A program made the translations under genes and the position numbers. A DNA stretch of 64,000 nucleotides from a virus. This document shows positions 15,336 through 20,724 of the stretch, piece by piece (within the stretch, counting starts at the first letter, position 1; each line of letters opens with the position of its first letter). The notes under the pieces are model-generated. The model ran no database searches, had not been told where the DNA came from, and was given only the letters and a program-made list of their open reading frames with translations. Location: IMG/VR virus record IMGVR_UViG_3300042695_000382, positions 1-64,000 of that record. One strand, written 5' to 3'.

Positions 15336-15512
15336 TTATTTTCTTATATAAGTGAAACCTTTGTGATTAAAAAACTCAGTGATACCGTCTTGCTCTTTGT
15401 CAGCGTTAAAGATGAAGCCAAACGTGGGTGGTAAATCTCCAACAAGATATGGAGTGTATAATACTCCGTCGATACGTATTAATTGGTTCTTAAGGAATTT
15501 AATTTTTTTCAT
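15336..15512 (-). CDS. Small hypothetical protein (58 aa)
   Basis: ATG at 15510-15512, TAA at 15336-15338. The product starts MKKIKFLKNQLIRIDGVLY and ends FFNHKGFTYIRK. It is the first gene of the 14.2-15.5 kb unit, 16 bases after a promoter-like element, and abuts the next gene. Function unknown. Confidence 0.65.
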   Translation of the reverse strand: MKKIKFLKNQLIRIDGVLYTPYLVGDLPPTFGFIFNADKEQDGITEFFNHKGFTYIRK

Positions 15513-15527
15513 AGTTGTTATATTTTG

Positions 15528-15570
15528 TTACATTAATATTATCAATTTGTTATCGTGTTTAGATTGTAAG
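15528..15570 (-). promoter_or_regulatory. 43-bp promoter-like element, copy at 15.5 kb
   Basis: Minus strand CTTACAA, CACGA and TTGATAATATTAATGTAA, 16 bases before the ATG at 15512. Confidence 0.75.
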
Positions 15571-15798
15571 TTAGTCTTTACTTGTATTACTATTGTCAAA
15601 GAAAGATACCGTTGCATTATAGTTTAGCTCAGCAATTTTAGAGTGCTTGAACTTGTTCTTGATTTGGTCGGTACGCCATTCATTAACTACACATAAGTGT
15701 TGTGAGTGTATGCCATTGCCACCAATCATACATTTGTACATTGTTAACTCTGGTCTTAAAGGATGCGTATACGCTATTATTCTATACTCTGTTTGCAT
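15571..15798 (-). CDS. Hypothetical protein (75 aa)
   Basis: Unrecognised. MQTEYRIIAYTHPLRPELTM followed by HLCVVNEWRTDQIKNKFKHS. Its stop abuts the next promoter-like element; it follows the 81-residue gene by 5 bases. Confidence 0.6.
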   Translation of the reverse strand: MQTEYRIIAYTHPLRPELTMYKCMIGGNGIHSQHLCVVNEWRTDQIKNKFKHSKIAELNYNATVSFFDNSNTSKD

Positions 15799-15803
15799 AA
15801 TTA

Positions 15804-16049
15804 TTATTTTGTTAATGTTGCTTTTACTAACGCGTCGTTTAATTCAACCCAATATGTAAAACCTTCAGGGGTATTATCAAATCTAAAGAAACCACATAAA
15901 CCTTGACGGTCAAACTTGCGAGTTAATTTATAATAATAAAAACCTAATGCAACATCAGGGTTATCGTTATCCCAATCGTTAATGGTATTATTAAGGATTT
16001 TAGCTTGTACTTCTTTAGTTAATAAGTTTAATACTTTTTTTGTTTTCAT
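15804..16049 (-). CDS. Hypothetical protein (81 aa)
   Basis: Unrecognised; NDWDNDNPDVALGFYYYKL and LCGFFRFDNTPEGFTYWVEL suggest a small beta-rich protein. First gene of its unit, 15 bases after a promoter-like element. Confidence 0.65.
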   Translation of the reverse strand: MKTKKVLNLLTKEVQAKILNNTINDWDNDNPDVALGFYYYKLTRKFDRQGLCGFFRFDNTPEGFTYWVELNDALVKATLTK

Positions 16050-16063
16050 AGTTATATTTTTAT

Positions 16064-16106
16064 TTACATTTATATTATCAATTTACATTCGTATTAGGAT
16101 TGTAAA
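16064..16106 (-). promoter_or_regulatory. 43-bp promoter-like element, copy at 16.1 kb
   Basis: Minus strand TTTACAA, ATACGA and TTGATAATATAAATGTAA, 15 bases before the ATG at 16049. The element overlaps the last four codons of the Cys-rich gene, whose TAA lies inside it. Confidence 0.75.
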
Positions 16107-16219
16107 TCTTCATCTTCACCATCCCAATCGGTAAACTCGCAGTGTTCTAAACAATCGCCACACAATTCATCATATATATGGTGTCTACCTGCACCACAAC
16201 AATCGCTATATTCTTCCAT
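16094..16219 (-). CDS. Small Cys-rich zinc-ribbon-like protein (41 aa)
   Basis: ATG 16217-16219, TAA 16094-16096. The sequence has CCGAGRHHIYDELCGDCLEH, that is CC followed by CxxC about 14 residues later: a short zinc-ribbon knuckle common in tiny phage proteins. The tail is acidic (WDGEDEDLQS). Two bases separate it from the DpnD/PcfM-like gene. Confidence 0.65.
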   Translation of the reverse strand: MEEYSDCCGAGRHHIYDELCGDCLEHCEFTDWDGEDEDLQS

Positions 16220-16221
16220 AA

Positions 16222-16389
16222 TTAACCATTATATATTTCAAATTCAACATCATCGAAGTCATTATAGTCTAATACTATTTCTTCGCCACAATACATTTCT
16301 TCCGCTAATAGTCTTGCGTCAATTTCATCATCCGCTTCTACTTCAACTATTTTACTTAAATACTCGGTTATTTTTACTTGATATTTCAT
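16222..16389 (-). CDS. DpnD/PcfM-like small protein (55 aa)
   Basis: ATG 16387-16389, TAA 16222-16224. The pattern MKYQVKITEYLSKIVEVEAD, AEEMYCGEEIVLDYNDFDD and VEFEI is the usual shape of the DpnD/PcfM family: a two-part beta protein of mobile elements without established function. It lies between the 91-residue gene and the Cys-rich gene. Confidence 0.7.
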   Translation of the reverse strand: MKYQVKITEYLSKIVEVEADDEIDARLLAEEMYCGEEIVLDYNDFDDVEFEIYNG

Positions 16390-16411
16390 ATTTATTATTT
16401 TTTTAAAATCT

Positions 16412-16687
16412 TTAATCTCTTAAATTTCTATACTCAAAGTATGCCCATATTGCAGCGTTGATTTTACCTATCTCGTCATTTCTTTCGTCTAGATACGGTT
16501 CAATAGCATTGTAAAAGTCGGTTAAGTCAGGGTCAATCATTGAATATACTTCCTTAAATAACTCTAAATCGTCACCTTGCATCCAATTTAACCCAATTAT
16601 CTCGTCATTTGAGCGAAAAATCAACACATATCTATCGTCGTTCTCGCACCATACTATTTCTCTACTTTCTACTAATTTATAATTCAT
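16412..16687 (-). CDS. Hypothetical protein (91 aa)
   Basis: Unrecognised, acidic, with aromatic residues (NAAIWAYFEYRNLRD at the end). First gene of a unit, 18 bases after a promoter-like element. Confidence 0.6.
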   Translation of the reverse strand: MNYKLVESREIVWCENDDRYVLIFRSNDEIIGLNWMQGDDLELFKEVYSMIDPDLTDFYNAIEPYLDERNDEIGKINAAIWAYFEYRNLRD

Positions 16688-16704
16688 AGTTTTACTTGAT
16701 TTTG

Positions 16705-16747
16705 TTACATTTATATTATCATTTTACTTTCGTATTCGTTTTGTAAA
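16705..16747 (-). promoter_or_regulatory. 43-bp promoter-like element, copy at 16.7 kb
   Basis: Minus strand TTTACAA, ATACGA and ATGATAATATAAATGTAA, 18 bases before the ATG at 16687. Confidence 0.75.
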
Positions 16748-16758
16748 GAGGTTGAACT

Positions 16759-16848
16759 TCATTTACTCGAAAAAAAGTTAAGGGGGTTATTATAGAGTAT
16801 CTCTCTATTTGTCAAGTAATTATCAAAATTTACTCTATTTTTCATCAT
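16759..16848 (-). CDS. Very small hypothetical protein (29 aa)
   Basis: MMKNRVNFDNYLTNREILYN is followed by nine residues. The frame is the only one between two promoter-like elements and begins 25 bases after the element at 16873-16915, as the other genes do. That placement is the main support; the function is unknown. Confidence 0.4.
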   Translation of the reverse strand: MMKNRVNFDNYLTNREILYNNPLNFFSSK

Positions 16849-16872
16849 TTTGTTGTTATTAATGTTATTTTG

Positions 16873-16915
16873 TTACATTTATATTATCAAATTGAGTTCG
16901 TGCTCGGCTTGTAAG
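16873..16915 (-). promoter_or_regulatory. 43-bp promoter-like element, copy at 16.9 kb
   Basis: Minus strand CTTACAA, GCACGA and TTTGATAATATAAATGTAA, 25 bases before the tiny frame at 16848. Confidence 0.75.
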
Positions 16916-17016
16916 GGGTTTTAGCGGATTTGCTATACGCGTTTTACCTAAAAATCGTAGAATTTGGGTATGGTGTAGGACGGAGTCTACTCTTTCGACT
17001 ATATTTCAAAGCCAGA
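16916..17016 (-). ncRNA. Candidate small RNA region downstream of a promoter-like element
   Basis: About 100 bases between two promoter-like elements with no leftward reading frame (ATG at 17019 stops after four codons). Read leftward it contains AGTC...GACT and GTAGACTCCGTCCTACAC segments able to pair. Position, not similarity to a known RNA, is the reason for the call; it could equally be a plain spacer. Confidence 0.25.
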
Positions 17017-17056
17017 CCATATATATTATCAAAAAAAGACCGTGTTTGGGCTGTAT
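17017..17056 (-). promoter_or_regulatory. Degenerate 43-bp promoter-like element, copy at 17.0 kb
   Basis: Minus strand ATACAG, CACGG and TTTGATAATATATA; the last block has lost ATGTAA. Directly preceded by GTGTATAGC. No gene starts within 100 bases downstream. Confidence 0.5.
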
Positions 17057-17102
17057 GCTATACACCCGTCCCGGGTTGTTCCGATGGAACACTTTGTAAA
17101 AG

Positions 17103-17149
17103 TGTGACATTAGCTCATTAAACTAATAAAATAACAGGCTAACGTCGCA
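17103..17149. repeat. 47-bp inverted-repeat element, copy 2
   Basis: Arms TGTGACATTAGC (17103-17114) and GCTAACGTCGCA (17138-17149), 23 AT-rich bases between them. Lies immediately 3' of the leftward 46-residue gene, as copy 1 lies 3' of its neighbour. Confidence 0.75.
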
Positions 17150-17152
17150 TAT

Positions 17153-17293
17153 TTACTTTAGGAACACTGTTGTACAATGCGCACTGTGTTCAATCACTCC
17201 TTGTTGGTATCCTAGATACAATCCTAGTGCAAATAATGCTGGTATAAGGACCATTATTGCTACTATTTCTTTGTCTGTTGCTTTTAATTTCAT
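17153..17293 (-). CDS. Small membrane protein (46 aa)
   Basis: ATG 17291-17293, TAA 17153-17155. IVAIMVLIPALFALGLYLGY (about residues 10-29) is one transmembrane helix; a short C-terminal part has a His and a Cys (SAHCTTVF). The ATG is 23 bases after a promoter-like element. Possibly acts at the host inner membrane early in infection, which is inference. Confidence 0.65.
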   Translation of the reverse strand: MKLKATDKEIVAIMVLIPALFALGLYLGYQQGVIEHSAHCTTVFLK

Positions 17294-17315
17294 ATTCTTT
17301 ATAGTTTATTAGTTG

Positions 17316-17358
17316 TTACAGTTATATTATCATACAGGAGCCGTATTTGCTTTGTAAT
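17316..17358 (-). promoter_or_regulatory. 43-bp promoter-like element, copy at 17.3 kb
   Basis: Minus strand ATTACAA, ATACGG and ATGATAATATAACTGTAA, 23 bases before the ATG at 17293. A copy of the 19-bp ACCTCAACACGCTG element lies 14 bases upstream of it. Confidence 0.75.
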
Positions 17359-17371
17359 AAGAGCGATCAAT

Positions 17372-17390
17372 GACTACAGCGTGTTGAGGT
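17372..17390. repeat. 19-bp repeat GAYTACAGCGTGTTGAGGT, copy 1
   Basis: One of three near-identical copies (one base difference), each between the end of one leftward gene and the promoter-like element of the next. Confidence 0.7.
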
Positions 17391-17402
17391 TGCAGCAGCA
17401 GC

Positions 17403-17720
17403 TTATTCAGCTACTACTTCCAACTGTTCAATCGTAGCCAAATGTCTCACATTGCTTGGCATATCGGTTGATTGTGACCAGTACTCACGCTTAATCCAGC
17501 ATGGCATGATAGATAGCTTAGGTAGCATTACTTTCAATACCTCATCGTGATTGTAAGTTACTTTTTGATTCTTGTTGTTCACGAATGTGATTACTTGGTT
17601 TCTACCGAACCATGACTTACGTACTACGAAGTTTGCTCTTTCGATTGGTGGATAGATTGCTGCCAATTCTTCTTGACTTAGTTTTGCAATAGCTTGTGCT
17701 AATAATTCTTTGTTGTTCAT
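17403..17720 (-). CDS. Hypothetical protein (105 aa)
   Basis: Unrecognised. Begins MNNKELLAQAIAKLSQEELA, then a beta-rich RKSWFGRNQVITFVNNKNQK and PCWIKREYWSQSTDMP. The ATG is 33 bases after a promoter-like element. More balanced codon use than its neighbours is noticeable, but small size limits any inference. Confidence 0.65.
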   Translation of the reverse strand: MNNKELLAQAIAKLSQEELAAIYPPIERANFVVRKSWFGRNQVITFVNNKNQKVTYNHDEVLKVMLPKLSIMPCWIKREYWSQSTDMPSNVRHLATIEQLEVVAE

Positions 17721-17752
17721 AATATTAAATTTTAATTGTTATTGTTATTTGT

Positions 17753-17795
17753 TTACATTTATATTATCAAATACTTGTCGTATTTAGTTTGTAAG
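17753..17795 (-). promoter_or_regulatory. 43-bp promoter-like element, copy at 17.8 kb
   Basis: Minus strand CTTACAA, ATACGA and TTTGATAATATAAATGTAA; the best match to the consensus. Confidence 0.8.
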
Positions 17796-17814
17796 TAATT
17801 CACTCGCTTAATAA

Positions 17815-17833
17815 GATTACAGCGTGTTGAGGT
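17815..17833. repeat. 19-bp repeat GATTACAGCGTGTTGAGGT, copy 2
   Basis: Second copy, touching the stop codon of the 48-residue gene and 19 bases upstream (in the leftward sense) of the element at 17753-17795. Confidence 0.7.
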
Positions 17834-17979
17834 TACCCCATCATTCCAAAGGATACGTTGTTGAACTCTCCCATGATTACACCGATTGCAATCCTAACAA
17901 TTCCGTAGATAGCAATAGTAGTTAACGCTGCTTGATAAGAGAACAATATAATCTCTCCCGTGTTTTTAAACTTTCTCAT
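17833..17979 (-). CDS. Small membrane protein (48 aa)
   Basis: Start taken at the ATG at 17979 (MRKFKNTGEIILFSYQAALT), 18 bases after a promoter-like element. An upstream ATG at 18087 would translate through that element and is unlikely. One transmembrane helix around residues 15-36 (ALTTIAIYGIVRIAIGVIMG). Probably the first gene expressed leftward from the switch region. Confidence 0.65.
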   Translation of the reverse strand: MRKFKNTGEIILFSYQAALTTIAIYGIVRIAIGVIMGEFNNVSFGMMG

Positions 17980-17996
17980 AGTATATTTATTATTTG

Positions 17997-18039
17997 TTAC
18001 ACTTATATTATCAAATACCAACCGTACTCGGACTGTAAG
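17997..18039 (-). promoter_or_regulatory. 43-bp promoter-like element, copy at 18.0 kb
   Basis: Minus strand CTTACAG, GTACGG and TTTGATAATATAAGTGTAA, 18 bases before the ATG at 17979; GTGTATAGC directly precedes it. Rightmost copy of the family. Confidence 0.75.
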
Positions 18040-18088
18040 TGCTATACACGCTTCGCGTTGCTCGCTTCGCTCGCTTGTCATTCCCAAT

Positions 18089-18107
18089 GATTACAGCGTG
18101 TTGAGGT
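18089..18107. repeat. 19-bp repeat GATTACAGCGTGTTGAGGT, copy 3
   Basis: Identical to copy 2; it lies about 50 bases from the element at 17997-18039. Between them is a G+C-rich patch with CGCTTCGCG and CGCTTCGCTCGC. Confidence 0.7.
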
Positions 18108-18354
18108 AGGGTACCGATCAGCATCATTCATTATATTATATCATCCATCACACATGATCAATCGTCATCACTGAACACCATCGCAACGCACAGCACAGTT
18201 GTTACGCCTAACTATTCCCAAACATTCTGCAGGATTCATCAATGCCTAATAGGTGATCTGATATGTTACATGAAAACTCAGGGGACCCGGGTAAACCAAA
18301 CGCGTTTCCTTTTTAAGCGAACTAAGTAGAAATAAGTATGTAGCCCCTTACTTA

Positions 18355-18362
18355 TATATTTG
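18355..18362 (+). promoter_or_regulatory. Bacteroidota-type -7 box (TATATTTG)
   Basis: Matches TAnnTTTG, the -7 element read by the housekeeping sigma of Bacteroidota, pointing rightward from the switch region. A good -33 TTG at the right distance is not seen, so the call is weak. Confidence 0.35.
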
Positions 18363-18417
18363 CAACGCTTTTCCAAAATACCCCTACTCCAAAAAATTTT
18401 TTATAATATTTTTTTTT

Positions 18418-18473
18418 ATACCTTATGGGGTATGATATTATACGCTTTAGTGTATAATATACCTTATTGGGTA
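18418..18473. repeat. Operator-like array: direct repeats around a palindrome
   Basis: ATACCTTATGGGGTAT (18418-18433) and ATACCTTATTGGGTAC (18458-18473) start exactly 40 bases apart. Between them ATATTATAC (18435-18443) and GTATAATAT (18452-18460) form a perfect 9-bp inverted repeat. Regular spacing suggests a protein-binding array. Confidence 0.6.
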
Positions 18474-18524
18474 CACTTATTATAATAAATGCACATCATT
18501 AAATTATAATTTTTAAACGAATAA

Positions 18525-18570
18525 TGCGACATTAGGTAGTTATATTATTAAGTAGTGGGCTAACGTCACA
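18525..18570. repeat. 47-bp inverted-repeat element, copy 3 (46 bp)
   Basis: Arms TGCGACATTAGG (18525-18536) and GCTAACGTCACA (18559-18570). Unlike copies 1 and 2 it stands upstream of a rightward gene (start 18626). Confidence 0.7.
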
Positions 18571-18625
18571 CTGTAAATATGGAGTGATATACGTAATTGT
18601 ATAAACTATACCAAACTGGTTTATT

Positions 18626-18901
18626 ATGGCTTTTAAATTACGATCACAATCTCCTTTATTGAAACAGAAATTATCACCGAAAGCGGCGAAGGCTAAAGCG
18701 GTGAGAGATTTGGCATATGCTAAGACGGATGATAGAACGGCAAAGAAAGCCCATGCGCAAAGAATGCATAGGAAACACCCTAATGGTAAAGGTATGGACT
18801 ATGATCATGAAGATGGCAGATTTGAATCAGTGAAGCAGAATAGAGGTAATGAGGGAGAGGGCACTAAAAAGGAAAGTGGTAAGAACTATAAAATAAAATA
18901 A
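18626..18901 (+). CDS. Small basic phage protein (91 aa)
   Basis: Not assigned to a named family. Alanine/lysine-rich N-terminus (SPKAAKAKAVRDLAYAK), then RMHRKHPNGKGMDYDHEDGRF and ESVKQNRGNEGEGTKKE. The net charge suggests nucleic-acid binding or packaging. First gene of the rightward arm, behind the switch region with ACGTAAT and an A/T-rich leader 29 bases upstream. Confidence 0.7.
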   Translation: MAFKLRSQSPLLKQKLSPKAAKAKAVRDLAYAKTDDRTAKKAHAQRMHRKHPNGKGMDYDHEDGRFESVKQNRGNEGEGTKKESGKNYKIK

Positions 18902-18902
18902 C

Positions 18903-19130
18903 ATGCAAAGAAAAGGTATAGGCCCTCAGGGATTGGGTGTTAAAGGACACAATGGATATTGGGTTGGTGATGCTTCAACTATTTCGCCGTTTAAAGAAAT
19001 GATTAGAAGAGCAGATGGATCTATGTCTGAAAGAGGTTTATGGGATAATATTAGAGATAATAAAGGATCTGGTAAGAAACCAACTAAAGCTATGCTTGAA
19101 GAAGCAAAAAAAATTAAAAAGAAAAAATAA
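18903..19130 (+). CDS. Small basic hypothetical protein (75 aa)
   Basis: Unrecognised. Glycine-rich start (RKGIGPQGLGVKGHNGYWVG) and a lysine-rich end (AMLEEAKKIKKKK). One base after the previous stop, so co-translated with it. Confidence 0.65.
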   Translation: MQRKGIGPQGLGVKGHNGYWVGDASTISPFKEMIRRADGSMSERGLWDNIRDNKGSGKKPTKAMLEEAKKIKKKK

Positions 19131-19147
19131 CTAAAAAATAAAAAGAT

Positions 19148-19837
19148 ATGGCAATTATTCCAGCAGACGAGAAAGTCTTTATGGTAGACAAAAGAACTAA
19201 CACTACATATGGTGGTAGTCAAGCATTACAAGATATGCAACAATGGTACACAATGCAAGATGTTGCGGATAGTGTGCAACCTTACAAAGTATTTACTGCT
19301 TTATTAACGCAGAGTGGTGGGGATGATCCATATAGTATTGGAGCGGAAAGTCCTATAACGTTAGGTATAACTTATTATATTTCCGATAATAGTAATGATG
19401 TTGATTTAACGGTATTTGGGGCTCCAAATAGCAATATAGGGACCTCATTTATATGTACAACGGCTGGAACATTACCAAACGATCCTGGAGTTCTACTTAC
19501 GTATAATACCGGAACCCCTGTTGCAACAGTACTAGAGAACACTATTGGTAATATATGGTTTCAATATATACAAGATGGTAGATATGGAATACATTCTGTT
19601 GATTTATTTGATAATCTTAAAACATTTATAAACGGAGCAAGACTAAGTAATGACGGTTATGCTACTTTTAATCAATTTATTGACGGATCTGGCACACCAA
19701 CGAATAGAGGCTATTTTTTTAGACTTGATCAAGGAAATGAGACTTTCATTGAATTAAATACAATGAAAGATCCAGGCGACTTTCAAAATGACATTATACC
19801 ATACCCTATATGTATTGAAATAAAAGTATACAATTAA
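19148..19837 (+). CDS. Putative virion or fibre-associated protein (229 aa)
   Basis: Unrecognised. MAIIPADEKVFMVDKRTNTT, then NTTYGGSQALQDMQQWYTMQDV, then beta-rich repeats of G/T/N composition like small tail-fibre or decoration proteins, ending IIPYPICIEIKVYN. Position before the fibre genes favours a structural role; this is inference. Confidence 0.6.
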   Translation: MAIIPADEKVFMVDKRTNTTYGGSQALQDMQQWYTMQDVADSVQPYKVFTALLTQSGGDDPYSIGAESPITLGITYYISDNSNDVDLTVFGAPNSNIGTSFICTTAGTLPNDPGVLLTYNTGTPVATVLENTIGNIWFQYIQDGRYGIHSVDLFDNLKTFINGARLSNDGYATFNQFIDGSGTPTNRGYFFRLDQGNETFIELNTMKDPGDFQNDIIPYPICIEIKVYN

Positions 19838-19838
19838 T

Positions 19839-19931
19839 ATGAAAGCTAAATGTGCATGTGGAAGATGTGCTAGTTGTAAATCACCACTTAAAAAAACTGC
19901 TGCTTGGACACGTAAAGAAGGTAAAGATTAA
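19839..19931 (+). pseudogene. 5' fragment of DUF6321-like gene split by HNH insertion (30 aa)
   Basis: ATG 19839-19841, TAA 19929-19931. MKAKCACGRCASCKSPLKKT is followed by AAWTRKEGKD. The last 12 residues (KKTAAWTRKEGK) match residues 5-17 of the protein starting at 20430 (KHKTAEWTRKEGK), but with different codons. The four cysteines (CACGRCASC) look like a zinc site no longer attached to the rest. Best read as the original N-terminus cut off by the HNH gene; it may still be translated. Confidence 0.6.
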
Positions 19932-20449
19932 TGAAGGTTTGTAGCAAATGTAAAGAACACTTAGAATTATCTGATTTTTATACTACGGGCAAAAAAGCTG
20001 ATGGTTCACCAAAATATCAATCCTGGTGCAAAAGCTGTATATCATATAAAATGAAAAGCTATCATAAGAAAACCTGGGGTGATGAAAAATTGCAATTTAC
20101 TGCGTTTAGGAGAACAAGATCTGTTAGATCATTCATTACGTACTTAAGAGCTAAAGCAGTCAAAAGGAAAAACGCATGCTTGTCGATTGATGATCTAGAA
20201 AAAATATGGAGTAATCAAAATGGAAAATGCGCACTTACCGGCTGGGAACTTACTATGATATTAGGAAATGGCAATATACCAACTAATGCATCAATTGATA
20301 GGATAGATTCAAATAAAGAATACATTGAGGGGAATGTTCAATTTGTTTGCAGAGCTGCAAATGTATTTAAATCTAATGCAACCAAAGAATTTTTATATAA
20401 TATGTGTGAAGCAATAATTAAAAACAAAAATGGAGAAAAAAAAACATAA
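19931..20449 (+). CDS. HNH homing endonuclease (172 aa)
   Basis: N-terminal zinc finger CSKCKEHLELSDFY...CKSC (residues 4-36), then an HNH core: GKCALTGWEL, SIDRIDSNKEYIEGNVQFVC, AANVFKSN. This is the EndoVII/HNH type common as free-standing homing endonucleases. The start overlaps the stop of the 30-residue fragment by one base, and the stop overlaps the next gene by 20. Both flanks carry a copy of the same short coding sequence, showing insertion into a gene. Confidence 0.88.
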   Translation: MKVCSKCKEHLELSDFYTTGKKADGSPKYQSWCKSCISYKMKSYHKKTWGDEKLQFTAFRRTRSVRSFITYLRAKAVKRKNACLSIDDLEKIWSNQNGKCALTGWELTMILGNGNIPTNASIDRIDSNKEYIEGNVQFVCRAANVFKSNATKEFLYNMCEAIIKNKNGEKKT

Positions 20450-20714
20450 AACAGCCGAGTGGACTCGTAAAGAAGGGAAGTCAGAAACAGGTGGATTAAA
20501 TGCAAAAGGTGTAGCGAGCTATAGAAGAGAAAATCCAGGAAGTAAATTACAAACTGCGGTAACTAAAAAACCATCGGAATTGAAACCAGGCAGTAAAGAT
20601 GCAAAGCGTAGAAAATCATTTTGCGCAAGGATGTCTGGTATGCCAGGTCCTTTGAAAAAACCAAATGGTGAACCAACAAGAAAAAAATTAGCACTTGATA
20701 AGTGGAACTGCTAA
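20430..20714 (+). CDS. DUF6321-like conserved phage protein (94 aa)
   Basis: Conserved pattern TRKEGKSETGGLNAKGVASY, then RRKSFCARMSGMPGPLKKPN and PTRKKLALDKWNC at the end; in memory this family carries the name DUF6321 (to be verified). Function unknown; found near virion genes and strongly basic. Its first ~4 residues (MEKK) come from the HNH gene's end, and the start has been re-created after the insertion. Confidence 0.75.
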   Translation: MEKKKHKTAEWTRKEGKSETGGLNAKGVASYRRENPGSKLQTAVTKKPSELKPGSKDAKRRKSFCARMSGMPGPLKKPNGEPTRKKLALDKWNC

Positions 20715-20724
20715 ATAGAAATTA

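Larger units (their letters stand above)
18108..18625. other. Gene-free switch region between leftward and rightward arms
   Basis: No credible reading frame. From left to right: a CATC-rich patch (18120-18190), mixed-composition sequence with CAGGGGACCCGGGT (near 18283), a TATATTTG box (18355-18362), A/T tracts, two direct repeats flanking a perfect palindrome (18418-18473), the third 47-bp inverted repeat (18525-18570) and an ACGTAAT motif (18591-18597). Divergent transcription start and possibly a replication origin are plausible roles. Confidence 0.55.

Noticed and set aside
16930-17121. Rightward frame of 63 residues
   Set aside because: It crosses a promoter-like element and the 47-bp inverted repeat, and its direction is against all neighbours; composition gives no domain.
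18041-18080. G+C-rich CGCTTCGCG patch as a terminator
   Set aside because: Short overlapping dyads without a U-run on either strand; no gene ends there.
17833-18087. Longer version (84 aa) of the small membrane protein
   Set aside because: The extra 36 codons are the 43-bp element and its spacer; the ATG at 17979 fits the spacing of the other genes.
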